Notes: generated by a model not told the origin, from the letters alone. A stretch of 41,982 nt of DNA from Pseudomonas citronellolis (GCF_029335315.1 NZ_JARJLT010000074.1:1-41982), one strand, 5' to 3'; numbered from the stretch's first letter, positions 1-8,710 are shown. Program-made: numbers and translations.

Positions 1-44
1 CACACCTTGCTGTCCGCGGTACAAGCGGGCTTCTGGAGTCCCCC

Positions 45-728
45 ATGCCGATCAAAGCCATCCTCACCGACATCGAAGGCACCACCAGCGCCGTCAGCTT
101 CGTCTTCGACGTGCTCTTCCCGTATGCCGCCGCGCACCTGCCGGCGTTCGTCCGCGAACACGCCGGCGAGCCGGAAGTGGCCGCGCAGCTGGATGCGGTG
201 CGCGCCGAGAGCGGTGAAACCGGCGCCGACGTCGAGCGCTGCATCGCCATCCTCCTGCAGTGGCTCGCCGAGGACCGCAAGGCCACGCCGCTGAAGGCGC
301 TGCAGGGCATGGTCTGGGAGCAGGGCTACCGCGCCGGGCAGCTCAAGGGCCACGTCTACCCGGACGCGGTGGAGGCGCTGCGCCGCTGGAAGGCCGAGGG
401 CTACGCGCTGTACGTCTACTCCTCCGGCTCGATCCAGGCGCAGAAGCTGATCTTCGGCTGCTCCGAGGCCGGCGACCTGAGCCCGCTGTTCTCCGGCTAC
501 TTCGACACCACCAGCGGCCCCAAGCGCGAGGCCGCGTCCTACGCGCGGATCGTCCAGGCCATCGGCCTGCCGGCGGAGCAGGTGCTGTTCCTCTCCGACG
601 TGGTGCAGGAACTGGACGCCGCCCGCGACGCGGGCCTGGCGACCACCGGCCTGGCCCGCGAGGGCGGCGCGCTGGAAGGCCACGAGACCCTGGGCAGCTT
701 CGCCCTGATCGACCCGGCGCGCTGCTGA
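45..728 (+). CDS. mtnC: Enolase-phosphatase E1 (acireductone synthase)
   Basis: A 227-residue HAD-superfamily enzyme of the methionine salvage pathway. It enolises and dephosphorylates 2,3-diketo-5-methylthiopentyl-1-phosphate to acireductone, downstream of methylthioadenosine, which is itself a by-product of spermidine synthesis. Visible motifs are the nucleophile loop DIEGT at residues 9-13, YSSGS near 125-129 (HAD motif II), a conserved lysine in TSGPKRE near 160, and [10 protein letters not shown] near 185-195 (motif III acidic residues). Length is normal for the family. The start is fixed by GGAG at 35-38 and the family-typical N terminus [14 protein letters not shown]. The 44 bases upstream show no recognisable gene; by analogy with P. 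aeruginosa an mtnD gene probably ends just outside the window. Cytoplasmic. Confidence 0.95.
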   Translation: MPIKAILTDIEGTTSAVSFVFDVLFPYAAAHLPAFVREHAGEPEVAAQLDAVRAESGETGADVERCIAILLQWLAEDRKATPLKALQGMVWEQGYRAGQLKGHVYPDAVEALRRWKAEGYALYVYSSGSIQAQKLIFGCSEAGDLSPLFSGYFDTTSGPKREAASYARIVQAIGLPAEQVLFLSDVVQELDAARDAGLATTGLAREGGALEGHETLGSFALIDPARC

Positions 729-741
729 GGCCGGCGCCGTC

Positions 742-763
742 TATGCTGGAGGACACACCTCCA
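742..763 (+). promoter_or_regulatory. Possible -10 element and small 5' leader hairpin before the PLDc_N gene
   Basis: TATGCT at 742-747 resembles a sigma-70 -10 element. It is followed at once by a small perfect hairpin, TGGAGG with CCTCCA, at 747-763 (6-bp stem, 5-nt loop), in what would be the short leader of the small membrane protein gene. No good -35 element is visible. Low confidence. Confidence 0.3.
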
Positions 764-779
764 GCAAGGGAGCGGCGCC

Positions 780-971
780 ATGGGTTCGACCTTCAGCGGG
801 CTGATCGGCCTGGTCATCTTCGCCCTCGACATCTGGGCGATCATCAGCGTGCTCAAGAGCAGCGCGGATGTTCCGATCAAGATCATCTGGGTGCTGGTGA
901 TCGTCATCCTGCCGTTGCTCGGGCTGGTGATCTGGGCGATCGCCGGGCCGAAGGGCAATGTGCGCGTCTAG
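780..971 (+). CDS. Small PLDc_N-domain membrane protein
   Basis: A 63-residue protein of the phospholipase D nuclease N-terminal (cardiolipin-synthase N-like) type. Two hydrophobic helices are visible, about residues 6-24 and 34-54, joined by a short polar linker (KSSADVP) and ending in the family-typical GPKGN segment. It is too short to hold a catalytic HKD domain, so it is probably a stand-alone inner-membrane anchor protein of unknown job. GGGAG lies just upstream of the ATG. It follows mtnC by 51 bp but has its own possible -10 element. Confidence 0.75.
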   Translation: MGSTFSGLIGLVIFALDIWAIISVLKSSADVPIKIIWVLVIVILPLLGLVIWAIAGPKGNVRV

Positions 972-1010
972 CGCCGGGCCCGCGATGATCCCGCGCGGCC
1001 TGTGGGTGCT

Positions 1011-1134
1011 ATCGCGGACGGAGTCCGCTCCTACGTTCAGCGTCACTGGGTCCCCGCGTTCGCGGGGATGACGGGTTGGGACGCGTACGCCAGCGTATTG
1101 TTTCCGTGCTGCAGGAGTGGACTTCGTCCGCGAT
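1011..1134. repeat. REP-like inverted repeat block between convergent genes
   Basis: A REP element reading ATCGCGGACGGAGTCCGCTC at its left end (1011-1035) is matched by a diverged inverted copy at 1111-1134 (GCAGGAGTGGACTTCGTCCG and onward). Between them lies the palindrome CCCCGCG-TT-CGCGGGG at 1052-1067. The block fills the space between the 3' ends of the PLDc_N gene and the reductase gene. The same two repeat families recur at 19562-19734. Confidence 0.8.
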
Positions 1135-1151
1135 CCTGCAGACCCAATCCG

Positions 1152-1679
1152 TCATTCGAACCGGTAATGCATCCTCACGCAGCCTGGTTCGATGACCTTC
1201 GCCGACAGTAGCGTCGGCGACACCTGCAGGCCGACAGCGGGGAACAGGGGAAAGCCGCCGCCGATGATTTCCGGCATCACGTAGATCTCCAGCTCATCCA
1301 GCGCGCCGCGCTCCATGAAGGCCATCTGCAACTGGCCGCCGCCGAGCATCCACACATCGCCGTCGTCCAGCGCGCGCAGTTCCGCGATCAGCGCGTCGAC
1401 GTCGCCACGGGTTTCCAGCGGCCCCTTCGGGTCGTCGATGGGGCGAGAGGTCACCACCCGCACGCGCTGGGCAGCATAGGGCCAGGGAGAGGGATCGGCC
1501 GCGAGGAAGTCGTAGGTCGCGCGCCCCATGACCACCGTGCGAATGCGCTGGAGGAACAGGCTGTAGTCATGTTCGCCCAGCTTTAGCCGGTCATGCTTGA
1601 ACAGCCAGTCCAGTCCATGGTCCGGCGTAGCGATGAAGCCGTCGAGGCTGGAGGCGATGTAGCCGAGAATCCTGGCCAT
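1152..1679 (-). CDS. Dihydrofolate reductase / RibD C-terminal-like family protein
   Basis: A 175-residue protein of the RibD_C/DHFR superfamily (YyaP/YwjB type). Family marks are ARILGYIASSLDGFIA at residues 2-17, VVMGRATYDF near 50, VVTSRPI near 75, DVWMLGGGQLQMAFME near 107-122 and the C-terminal IIGGGFPLFP. These proteins bind NAD(P)H; the true substrate is not known and it need not reduce folate. The start is the ATG complementary to 1677-1679, with GGAGAC at 1684-1689; the frame stays open upstream but would overlap the divergent TetR gene. It shares a 67-bp intergenic region and palindromic operator with that TetR gene, so TetR probably controls it. Confidence 0.85.
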   Translation of the reverse strand: MARILGYIASSLDGFIATPDHGLDWLFKHDRLKLGEHDYSLFLQRIRTVVMGRATYDFLAADPSPWPYAAQRVRVVTSRPIDDPKGPLETRGDVDALIAELRALDDGDVWMLGGGQLQMAFMERGALDELEIYVMPEIIGGGFPLFPAVGLQVSPTLLSAKVIEPGCVRMHYRFE

Positions 1680-1712
1680 GGTGAGTCTCCTTGGATAAGC
1701 TTTGCGCCAATA

Positions 1713-1734
1713 TATAAATGAATGTTCATTTATA
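1713..1734. promoter_or_regulatory. Palindromic TetR operator between divergent genes
   Basis: A 22-bp inverted repeat with perfect 10-bp arms (TATAAATGAA and its complement) around a central TG. It sits in the intergenic region between the reductase (start 1679) and the TetR gene (start 1747) and is much more AT-rich than its surroundings. The arms overlap AT-rich -10-like sequences in both directions, which suits autorepression plus repression of the reductase by the TetR dimer. That TetR is the binder is inference. Confidence 0.75.
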
Positions 1735-1746
1735 AAAGAGGGTGGC

Positions 1747-2325
1747 ATGGCTCGAACCAAGACGGTGGGCGACGAAGCGATACTCGACGCCGCCATGGCG
1801 CTGATGGTGCGCGAAGGGCCGAAAGCGGTGACCTTTGCAGCCGTGGGCCGTGAGGTCGGACTGTCCGCCGCGACGCTGGTGCAGCGGTATGCGACCAAGG
1901 CTGATTTTCTCCATGCCGTTCTGTGGCGCGCCTGGAACCAGTTGGACGAACAGACCGCGCGTCTCGATGCAAGCGCAGCGTTGAGCCCGGAAGGCGCGGT
2001 TCGGATGCTGGTGGCACTGTCCCCGGTGGGCGAGGGCGAGTTCGATTTCGCCGAGGGACTGTTGATCCTTCGCGAGGACATGCGTGATCCGCTGCTTCGC
2101 GAACGCGGCGCGCAATGGAGGGCCACAATGGCCGTGGCGTTGGGGCGGCGATTGAGCGATGACCCGCACAGGCAGGCGATGCTCGGCCGGATGATGGCCA
2201 GCCAGTGGCAAGGTGCGCAGCTCTGGTGGGCCTTCGAGCGCCGCGGCGATGCGGTCAGCGTCATCGGCGATGAGTTGCGGCGCTGGTGCGAGGTCGTGCT
2301 GAAGGCGGAAAGGGTTGCGGGATAA
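1747..2325 (+). CDS. TetR/AcrR family transcriptional regulator
   Basis: A 192-residue one-component regulator. The N-terminal helix-turn-helix is seen in the first 55 residues (ILDAAMALMVREGPKAVTFA, then VGREVGLSAATLVQRYATKADFL), followed by a divergent all-helical ligand domain that I cannot assign to an inducer. The ATG at 1747 is chosen because of AGAGGG just upstream and because MARTKTVGDEAILDAA is a typical family start; a TTG 15 codons upstream would lie inside the operator. It is divergent from the reductase and runs straight into a methyltransferase gene that starts 10-25 bp after its stop, so the two are probably one operon. Confidence 0.9.
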   Translation: MARTKTVGDEAILDAAMALMVREGPKAVTFAAVGREVGLSAATLVQRYATKADFLHAVLWRAWNQLDEQTARLDASAALSPEGAVRMLVALSPVGEGEFDFAEGLLILREDMRDPLLRERGAQWRATMAVALGRRLSDDPHRQAMLGRMMASQWQGAQLWWAFERRGDAVSVIGDELRRWCEVVLKAERVAG

Positions 2326-2349
2326 GGCGCAGGGATGGAGACTCGTTCG

Positions 2350-2883
2350 ATGCATTACTGCCTGATCGAAACCGACCTCGGCTGGTTCGGGCTCGCCTGG
2401 AGCTCGCAGGGGGTTACGCGTACCTATCTGCCGGGGGACTCCGTGCACAGTGTGCGCGAACGCTTCGACCGGCTCGGGAGCGAAACCGCGCACTGGCCGG
2501 CGTTCATCGACGAGGCACGCCGACTGATCCTGGGTTATGCGCGGGGCGAGGCGGTGTCCTTCGACAGCGTGCCGCTGGACCTGTCGGCGGTCAGCGATTT
2601 TCACCGCCGCGTATACGACGACATCCTTCGGTTGGGGCGCGGGGAGACCACGACCTATGGCGAGATCGCCCGGCGTCTGGGCGATGTCGGCTTGTCCCGC
2701 GCCGTGGGACAGGCGATGGGCAGCAACCCGATTCCGCTGATCATTCCGTGCCACCGGGTGCTCGCCAGTGGCGGCAGGACCGGCGGCTTCTCGGCGCCGG
2801 GCGGTAGCGCCTCGAAGAGGCGCATGCTCGCGCTGGAAGGTTTCGAAGACCCGCAGGCCGCTCAGACTGCCTTCGACTTCTAG
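2350..2883 (+). CDS. Methylated-DNA-[protein]-cysteine S-methyltransferase (first copy)
   Basis: A suicide DNA-repair protein of the MGMT/Ogt family that takes methyl groups from O6-methylguanine onto a cysteine. The active-site motif IIPCHRV is present with Cys134 (counted from 2350), preceded by the DNA-binding helix [13 protein letters not shown] and [11 protein letters not shown], and followed by [12 protein letters not shown] at 2337-2340 gives correct spacing to the ATG at 2350; an in-frame ATG at 2335 is an alternative (182 residues). It directly follows TetR in the same direction, so alkylation-linked or small-molecule induction is possible. Its stop overlaps, in CTAG 2880-2883, the stop of a second MGMT gene on the other strand. 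Confidence 0.9.
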   Translation: MHYCLIETDLGWFGLAWSSQGVTRTYLPGDSVHSVRERFDRLGSETAHWPAFIDEARRLILGYARGEAVSFDSVPLDLSAVSDFHRRVYDDILRLGRGETTTYGEIARRLGDVGLSRAVGQAMGSNPIPLIIPCHRVLASGGRTGGFSAPGGSASKRRMLALEGFEDPQAAQTAFDF

Positions 2884-3356
2884 GCGTTTTCCAGCGCGCC
2901 TTCCAGGCGCAGCAGCGCTTCCTTGCGCGGCAGGCCGCCGCCGTAGCCGGTCAGGCTGCCGTCGCGGCCGATCACCCGATGGCACGGAATGATGATGCTG
3001 ATCGGGTTGGCGCCGTTGGCCGCGCCCACCGCGCGCACCGCCCTGGGCCGGCCGATGCGTTCGGCCAGGTCGGCGTACCAGGTGGTCTGGCCGAAGGGGA
3101 TGTCGCACAGGGCCTTCCACACCGCGCGCTGGAATTCGGTGCCGCGCGGCGCCAGGCGTACCTCGAAGCGCTGGCGGCGGCCGGCGAAGTATTCGTCGAG
3201 CTGGCGCATCGCCTCATCCAGCTGGCTGCTGGCCTCGCGCCAGTCCGGGCCGGGTTCGTGGCCTTCGAAGGGCGTCATGTAGAGCATGCGCAGGCCTTCC
3301 TCGTCGCCGGCCAGCAGCAGGCGGCACAGCGGGCTGTCGTAGTAGCGGTAGAACAT
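2880..3356 (-). CDS. ogt: Methylated-DNA-[protein]-cysteine S-methyltransferase Ogt (second copy)
   Basis: A second MGMT, 158 residues from the ATG at 3356, with active site IIIPCHRV (Cys125), the helix [21 protein letters not shown], and the canonical [19 protein letters not shown] tail. It differs clearly from the neighbouring copy and is a paralogue rather than a recent duplicate. It is the downstream gene of an alkA-ogt operon. The alkA stop TGA (3362-3364) overlaps a possible ATG at 3365 as ATGA, but GGAGG lies directly against that ATG, whereas it is 9 nt from the ATG at 3356, which I prefer. Either start implies coupled translation with alkA. Confidence 0.92.
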   Translation of the reverse strand: MFYRYYDSPLCRLLLAGDEEGLRMLYMTPFEGHEPGPDWREASSQLDEAMRQLDEYFAGRRQRFEVRLAPRGTEFQRAVWKALCDIPFGQTTWYADLAERIGRPRAVRAVGAANGANPISIIIPCHRVIGRDGSLTGYGGGLPRKEALLRLEGALENA

Positions 3357-3361
3357 GCTGT

Positions 3362-4294
3362 TCATCCTCCGATGCGGCTGCCTTGCGAATAGGCTTGCCA
3401 GAGATAGACGGCGGCGTAGGCGCGCCAGGGGCGCCAGGCCTCGGCGCGGCGCTGCAGGTCGCGGGCGGCGATGCCGGCCTCGCCCCATACCGGCGACTTG
3501 AGCAGGCCCAGGTCGGCGGCGGGGAAGGCGTCGGCCTCGCCGAAGGCGCGCAGGGCCACGTATTCGGCGGTCCAGGGACCGATCCCGGGGAGTTCGCAGA
3601 GGCGCTTCACCAGGGCCTCGGCGCCATCCTCCACGTGCAGCTGCAGGGCGCCCTCGGCCACCGCGGCGGCGAAGCGCTGCAGGGTGGCGACGCGCTTGCC
3701 GGGCATGCCGATGCCCGCCAGGTCGGCCTCGGCCAGCGCCCGTGGGGTCGGGAAGAGGTACTGCGGGCCGGCCTCGATGGCGTTGCCCAGCGGCTCGCCG
3801 AGGCGCTGCACCAGGCGCCCGACGATGGTCACCGCCGCCTTCACCGTGACCTGCTGGCCGACGATGGCGCGCACCGCCTGCTCGAACGGGTCGAACGCGC
3901 AGGGCAGGCGCAGCCCTGGCCAGGCCTCGACCAGCGGCCGCAGCAGCGGGTCGGCGCCCAGGTGCGCGGCCATCGCCAGCGGGTCGCTGTCGAGGTCGAA
4001 CATCTTGCGCACCTTGGCGGCCAGCGGCGCGGCGTCCGGGGGCGCGCCGTCGAGGTGCAGCTCCACGCGCAGGGCGGCCTCGGTGGCCAGCGGGCGGATT
4101 TCCATCCACCCCGGCGCGCCGTCCAGGCGCAGGCTGCGGCGGTAGTGATCGTCGCCCAGCACCTCGACGCCGGCCAGGCGGCGCAGGGCGAAATGCTCGT
4201 GGAACTGCCGCCAGTTCCAGGGCGGCTGGTAGGGCAGGTGCAGGACGAGGGGAGCGTTCGGTCGGTTCATGGGGCCGACGATAACCCGGCGCAT
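3362..4294 (-). CDS. alkA: DNA-3-methyladenine glycosylase II
   Basis: A base-excision repair glycosylase that removes alkylated purines. The protein has an AlkA N-terminal domain ([18 protein letters not shown]) and a helix-hairpin-helix GPD fold with [20 protein letters not shown] near residues 245-265, followed by the catalytic aspartate segment [12 protein letters not shown]. There is no Ada methyltransferase fusion. The ATG at 4294 (310 residues) has a strong GGGAGG 9 nt upstream; an internal ATG at 4270 (302 residues) is the alternative but lacks a good ribosome site. Divergent from speE and coupled to ogt. From memory, P. aeruginosa also has alkA between mtnC and speE. Confidence 0.93.
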   Translation of the reverse strand: MRRVIVGPMNRPNAPLVLHLPYQPPWNWRQFHEHFALRRLAGVEVLGDDHYRRSLRLDGAPGWMEIRPLATEAALRVELHLDGAPPDAAPLAAKVRKMFDLDSDPLAMAAHLGADPLLRPLVEAWPGLRLPCAFDPFEQAVRAIVGQQVTVKAAVTIVGRLVQRLGEPLGNAIEAGPQYLFPTPRALAEADLAGIGMPGKRVATLQRFAAAVAEGALQLHVEDGAEALVKRLCELPGIGPWTAEYVALRAFGEADAFPAADLGLLKSPVWGEAGIAARDLQRRAEAWRPWRAYAAVYLWQAYSQGSRIGG

Positions 4295-4347
4295 CGCGCC
4301 TGTCCTCCCGCCGCTGACTTTCAAACTGCATCGGCAAACCGCGCGGG

Positions 4348-4377
4348 TTCCACCTGTCATGCCCCGCCCGGTAGAAT
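4348..4377 (+). promoter_or_regulatory. Likely sigma-70 promoter of speE
   Basis: TTCCAC at 4348-4353 and TAGAAT at 4372-4377 with an 18-bp spacer, followed by GCGCGCC. The -10 and its downstream GCGC are shared with two other upstream regions in this window (5416 and 17306). It lies 60 bp before the speE start. Confidence 0.5.
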
Positions 4378-4438
4378 GCGCGCCTTTCACGGCCGGCCCT
4401 CGGCCCGCCTCATTCACCGTTGATCCGGGAGACCGCCC

Positions 4439-5299
<861 letters not shown>

Positions 5300-5308
5300 G
5301 CCGGGCGC

Positions 5309-5346
5309 GCCGCCGCGCGATCGCGCGGCGGCCATGACTCTTTTTT
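5309..5346 (+). terminator. Palindrome and T-run after speE
   Basis: A perfect 24-bp palindrome at 5309-5332 (arms GCCGCCGCGCGA) directly follows speE and is followed, 8 nt later, by six T at 5341-5346. This looks like an intrinsic terminator, although the T-run is farther from the stem than is ideal. Confidence 0.55.
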
Positions 5347-5415
5347 CACCGGCTTTGGGCATAATCCGCCGATTCGGCGCCTTCGTTCATTAAGCTCCGG
5401 CTAAGCCGGCCCGAC

Positions 5416-5421
5416 TAGAAT
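5416..5421 (+). promoter_or_regulatory. Possible -10 element of the LTA-synthase-like gene
   Basis: TAGAAT followed by GCGCCGCC, the same hexamer and downstream GCGC as at 4372 and 17306. No convincing -35 element is seen. It would give a leader of about 105 nt. Part of the otherwise featureless 5347-5533 stretch. Confidence 0.35.
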
Positions 5422-5533
5422 GCGCCGCCGGCCGTCCTGCCCGTTTCCCGGCGAGGCGGCCCGCGCCCCTTTCCCGAGTGCATGCAGGGGAGGGCGCTCA
5501 ACCCGAACGTTTCTAAGTACACGGAACCTGACC

Positions 5534-7612
5534 ATGGGCCAATCGGAAGTCCTGAATTCCCGCCAGCGCGGCGCCAACCTGGCGCGCGCGACTGTGTCCA
5601 GCCACCTGGGGTTCATCCTGCTCAGCGGCCTGGCGCTGATGCTGATGTTCTCCCTGCTGCGCCTGGCGTTGCTGATCTATAACCGCGAGCTGATCGGCGA
5701 CACCCCGGCGAGCACCTTCATCGAGGCCTTCGGCACCGGGATGCGCTTCGACATCCGCGCGGTGACGCTGATCCTCGTGCCGCTGATCTTCGCCCTGGTC
5801 AGCGTCACCGCGATGCGCTGGCGCATGCTCTGGCGCGTCTGGCTGACCGCCCTGGCCAGCCTCACGCTGTTCCTCGGCGTGCTCGAACTGGACTTCTACC
5901 GTGAGTTCCACCAGCGCCTGAACAGCCTGGTGTTCCAGTACATGTCCGAAGACCCGAAGACGGTCATGAGCATGATCTGGTACGGCTACCCGGTGGTCCG
6001 CTACCTGCTGGCCTGGGCCGTGGCCACCTGGCTGCTGTTCATGCTGTTCCGCGGCGTCGACCGCGCCACCCGGCCGAGCGCCACCGGCGCCTCGGGGGCG
6101 GTCTGGTACCTGCGCGTCGCCGCGCTGCTGGTGGTGGTCGTGGTGCTCGGCGTGGCCTATCGCGGCACCCTGCGCCAGGGCCCGCCGCTGCGCTGGGGCG
6201 ACGCCTTCACCACCGATTCGATGTTCGCCAACCACCTGGGCCTGAACGGCTCGATGACCCTGCTCAAGGCCGCCGAGGACCGCTTCGGCGAGGACCGCGC
6301 GAACATCTGGAAGGCGTCCCTGCCGGACGACCAGGCCCGCGACACCGTGCGGCAGATGCTGCTGTTGCCCGACGAGAAGCTGGTCGACACCGACGACGCG
6401 GCGGTGCGCCGCGACTATACCCCGCCGGCCAGCGGCACCCTGCCGGGCGTGAAGAACGTCGTGGTGATCCTCATGGAGAGCTTCGCCGGCCACTTCGTCG
6501 GCGCCCTCGGCGCGCCGGGCAACATCACCCCGAACTTCGACAAGCTGTCGAAGGAAGGCCTGCTGTTCACCCAGTTCTTCTCCAACGGCACCCATACCCA
6601 CCAGGGCATGTTCGCCACCATGGCCTGCTTCCCCAACCTGCCGGGCTTCGAATACCTGATGCAGACGCCGGAGGGCGGCCACAAGTTCTCCGGCCTGCCG
6701 CAGCTGCTCAGCGCCCGCCAGTTCGAGGACGTCTACGTCTATAACGGCGACTTCGCCTGGGACAACCAGTCGGGCTTCTTCGCCAACCAGGGCATGACCA
6801 CCTTCATCGGGCGCAACGACTTCGTGAACCCGGTGTTCTCCGACCCGACCTGGGGCGTGTCCGACCAGGACATGTTCTCCCGCGGCAACGAGGAACTGGA
6901 CAAGCTCGCCGCCAGCGGCAAGCCGTTCTACGCCCTGCTGCAGACCCTCTCCAACCACGTGCCCTACGCGCTGCCGAAGGACCTGCCGGTGGAGCGCGTG
7001 ACCGGCAACGGCAGCCTCGACGAGCACCTGACCGCCATGCGCTACTCCGACTGGGCGCTGGGGCAGTTCTTCGAGAAGGCGAAGAAGTCGCCGTACTACA
7101 AGGACACCCTGTTCGTGGTGGTCGGCGACCATGGCTTCGGCGCGCCGGAGCAGCTCACCGAGATGGACCTGTTCCGCTTCAACGTGCCCTTCCTGATCAT
7201 CGCCCCGGGCATCCAGGAGAAGTTCGGCAGCAGCCGCGCCACCGTCGGCACCCAGATCGACATCGTGCCGACCATCATGGGCCGCGTGGGTGGCGAGGTG
7301 CGTCACCAGTGCTGGGGTCGCGACCTGCTGAACCTGCCGGAAGGCGACAAGGGCTTCGGCGTGATCAAGCCCTCGGGCAGCGAGCAGGTGGTGGCCATCC
7401 TTTCCGGCAACCGCATCCTGATCAAGCCCAAGGATGGCGACATCCGCGTGTACGACTACCAGGTCGGCGCCAGCCCGAAGGCCGATCGCGTGCAGAACGC
7501 GCCCGACGAGGCCCAGCTGAAGCAGCGCCTGGAGTCGTTCCTGCAGATCGCCACCAAGAGCCTGCTGAACAACACCACGGGCGTGGTGGACAGCAAGCCG
7601 GACAGCAAATGA
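5534..7612 (+). CDS. LTA synthase family membrane sulfatase-like protein
   Basis: A 692-residue inner-membrane protein of the alkaline-phosphatase/LTA-synthase superfamily. Five hydrophobic segments (about 24-46, 77-92, 100-120, 157-172, 191-208) precede a large periplasmic sulfatase domain. That domain shows VVVILMESFAGHFVGALG (metal-binding glutamate), SNGTHTHQG near 350-358 with candidate nucleophile threonines 353/355, and VVVGDHGFGAPEQ near 530. In Gram-negatives such proteins transfer phosphoglycerol or phosphoethanolamine to envelope glycans or lipids; the acceptor here is unknown. The start was chosen at MGQSEVLNSR; the frame is open about 114 nt upstream but that part looks non-coding, and the ribosome site (GGAAC) is weak. 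Followed by a strong terminator. From memory equivalent to PA1688. Confidence 0.85.
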   Translation: MGQSEVLNSRQRGANLARATVSSHLGFILLSGLALMLMFSLLRLALLIYNRELIGDTPASTFIEAFGTGMRFDIRAVTLILVPLIFALVSVTAMRWRMLWRVWLTALASLTLFLGVLELDFYREFHQRLNSLVFQYMSEDPKTVMSMIWYGYPVVRYLLAWAVATWLLFMLFRGVDRATRPSATGASGAVWYLRVAALLVVVVVLGVAYRGTLRQGPPLRWGDAFTTDSMFANHLGLNGSMTLLKAAEDRFGEDRANIWKASLPDDQARDTVRQMLLLPDEKLVDTDDAAVRRDYTPPASGTLPGVKNVVVILMESFAGHFVGALGAPGNITPNFDKLSKEGLLFTQFFSNGTHTHQGMFATMACFPNLPGFEYLMQTPEGGHKFSGLPQLLSARQFEDVYVYNGDFAWDNQSGFFANQGMTTFIGRNDFVNPVFSDPTWGVSDQDMFSRGNEELDKLAASGKPFYALLQTLSNHVPYALPKDLPVERVTGNGSLDEHLTAMRYSDWALGQFFEKAKKSPYYKDTLFVVVGDHGFGAPEQLTEMDLFRFNVPFLIIAPGIQEKFGSSRATVGTQIDIVPTIMGRVGGEVRHQCWGRDLLNLPEGDKGFGVIKPSGSEQVVAILSGNRILIKPKDGDIRVYDYQVGASPKADRVQNAPDEAQLKQRLESFLQIATKSLLNNTTGVVDSKPDSK

Positions 7613-7628
7613 CCGGTGTGTGACGGAA

Positions 7629-7652
7629 GAAGGGGCCTGCGGGCCCCTTTTT
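7629..7652 (+). terminator. Rho-independent terminator after the LTA-synthase-like gene
   Basis: Stem GGGGCC (7632-7637) with GGCCCC (7642-7647), 4-nt loop, flanked by A on the left and five T on the right (7648-7652). It begins about 20 bp after the stop codon. A textbook intrinsic terminator. Confidence 0.9.
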
Positions 7653-7667
7653 CATGGGAGGCGTCTT

Positions 7668-7729
7668 AAGATTTGGTTATAAATTAAGTCAATAACGATC
7701 TAAGCACTTATAAGGAAAGCCGCTATCCT
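7668..7729 (+). promoter_or_regulatory. AT-rich promoter region of the TauE/SafE gene
   Basis: An AT-rich island at about 7668-7714 in otherwise GC-rich DNA, with two TTATAA hexamers 31 bp apart (7678-7683 and 7709-7714) and a -10-like TATCCT at 7724-7729 without a good -35. This is the look of an activator-dependent promoter. CysB control would fit a sulfur-compound permease, but that is a guess. Confidence 0.4.
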
Positions 7730-7774
7730 GCCCGCCGGTTTTCGCGGGCCACACATGGCTTTCAGGAAGAATTG

Positions 7775-8560
7775 ATGGATTTCGGCGTCCTTGGTTTCGT
7801 TGTCGCAGGCTTGCTGGTCGGATTCATCGTAGGCATGACGGGCGTCGGTGGCGGTTCGCTGATGACGCCGATCCTGCTGTGGTTCGGCATCAACCCGGCG
7901 GCGGCGGTGGGCACCGACCTGCTCTACGCGGCCATCACCAAGTCCGGCGGCGTGCTGGTGCACACCCGGCACAAGAACGTGGACTGGCGCATCACCGGCT
8001 GGCTGACCCTCGGCAGCGTGCCGGCGGCCGGCCTGACCCTGCTGTTCCTGCACCAGCTGGGGGCCGACACGGCGGCGTTGAACGCGGTGATCAAGCACGC
8101 GCTGGGCGTGGTCCTGCTGCTGACCGCCCTGGCCATTCTGTTCAAGCAGAAGCTGCTGGCCTTCGCCCATCGCCACGCCGGCGACCACTACCACCTGGGC
8201 GGCACCAGCCTGAACCTGTTCACCGTGCTGACCGGCGTGGCGCTCGGCGGCATGGTCGCGCTGACCTCGATCGGCGCCGGCGCGCTGGGCACCGTGGCGC
8301 TGTTCGTGCTCTATCCCTTCCTCGCCACCCGCCGCCTGGTGGGCACCGAGATCGCCCACGCGGTGCCGCTGACCCTGGTCGCGGGCCTGGGCCACGCCAG
8401 CATGGGCAACATGGACTGGCACCTGCTGGGCTACCTGCTGTGCGGGTCGCTGCCGGGCATCTACCTGGGCAGCCACCTGTCCGGGCGGATTCCGGATGGC
8501 GTCCTGCGGCCGTTCCTGGCGGTGATGCTGTTCAGCATCGGCTACAAGCTGGTGTTCTGA
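7775..8560 (+). CDS. TauE/SafE family sulfite exporter-like permease
   Basis: A 261-residue membrane protein with about eight transmembrane helices. The conserved repeats are visible: FIVGMTGVGGGSLMTPIL near residues 17-34 and VALGGMVALTSIGAGALGTVAL near 150-170, each with the glycine-rich half-motif of the family, followed by GTEIAHAVPLTL. Members move sulfite, sulfoacetate or other small anions; the substrate is not determined by sequence. AGGAAGA is 4-10 nt before the ATG at 7775. From memory equivalent to PA1689. It ends facing a TorF-type gene across a 742-bp repeat block. Confidence 0.88.
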   Translation: MDFGVLGFVVAGLLVGFIVGMTGVGGGSLMTPILLWFGINPAAAVGTDLLYAAITKSGGVLVHTRHKNVDWRITGWLTLGSVPAAGLTLLFLHQLGADTAALNAVIKHALGVVLLLTALAILFKQKLLAFAHRHAGDHYHLGGTSLNLFTVLTGVALGGMVALTSIGAGALGTVALFVLYPFLATRRLVGTEIAHAVPLTLVAGLGHASMGNMDWHLLGYLLCGSLPGIYLGSHLSGRIPDGVLRPFLAVMLFSIGYKLVF

Positions 8561-8591
8561 TCCGGCGCTTGCGGTTGTCTCTGTGATTGTC

Positions 8592-8619
8592 GGCGGATAA
8601 CCGTGAGCGGTTGTTCGCC
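8592..8619. repeat. GGATAACC-type inverted repeat (block A)
   Basis: GGCGGATAACCG and CGGTTGTTCGCC form an imperfect hairpin with a 4-nt loop. A sister copy lies at 30415-30442 at the corresponding end of block B. It is the first module of the repeat block that fills 8561-9302. Confidence 0.75.
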
Positions 8620-8644
8620 CTGCACCCGTCCCTTCCCTGTCATC

Positions 8645-8710
8645 CCCGCGAACGCGGGACGCGGCTCCATCGCGAACAGCGCTTGCGCTGGCCCGAAGGG
8701 GAATAACCCA
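8645..8710 (+). repeat. 66-bp repeat module, identical copy at 29898-29963
   Basis: Starts with the palindrome CCCGCGAACGCGGG and ends with GAATAACCCA. By eye every base matches 29898-29963 in the same orientation, 21,253 bp away. Here it lies to the left of the core repeat; in the other block it lies on the opposite side relative to the core. Confidence 0.9.

Noticed and set aside
5513-7306. A 597-codon minus-strand frame across the LTA-synthase-like gene
   Set aside because: His/Val/Gln-rich low-complexity translation typical of high-GC shadows; the plus strand carries a clear sulfatase domain.
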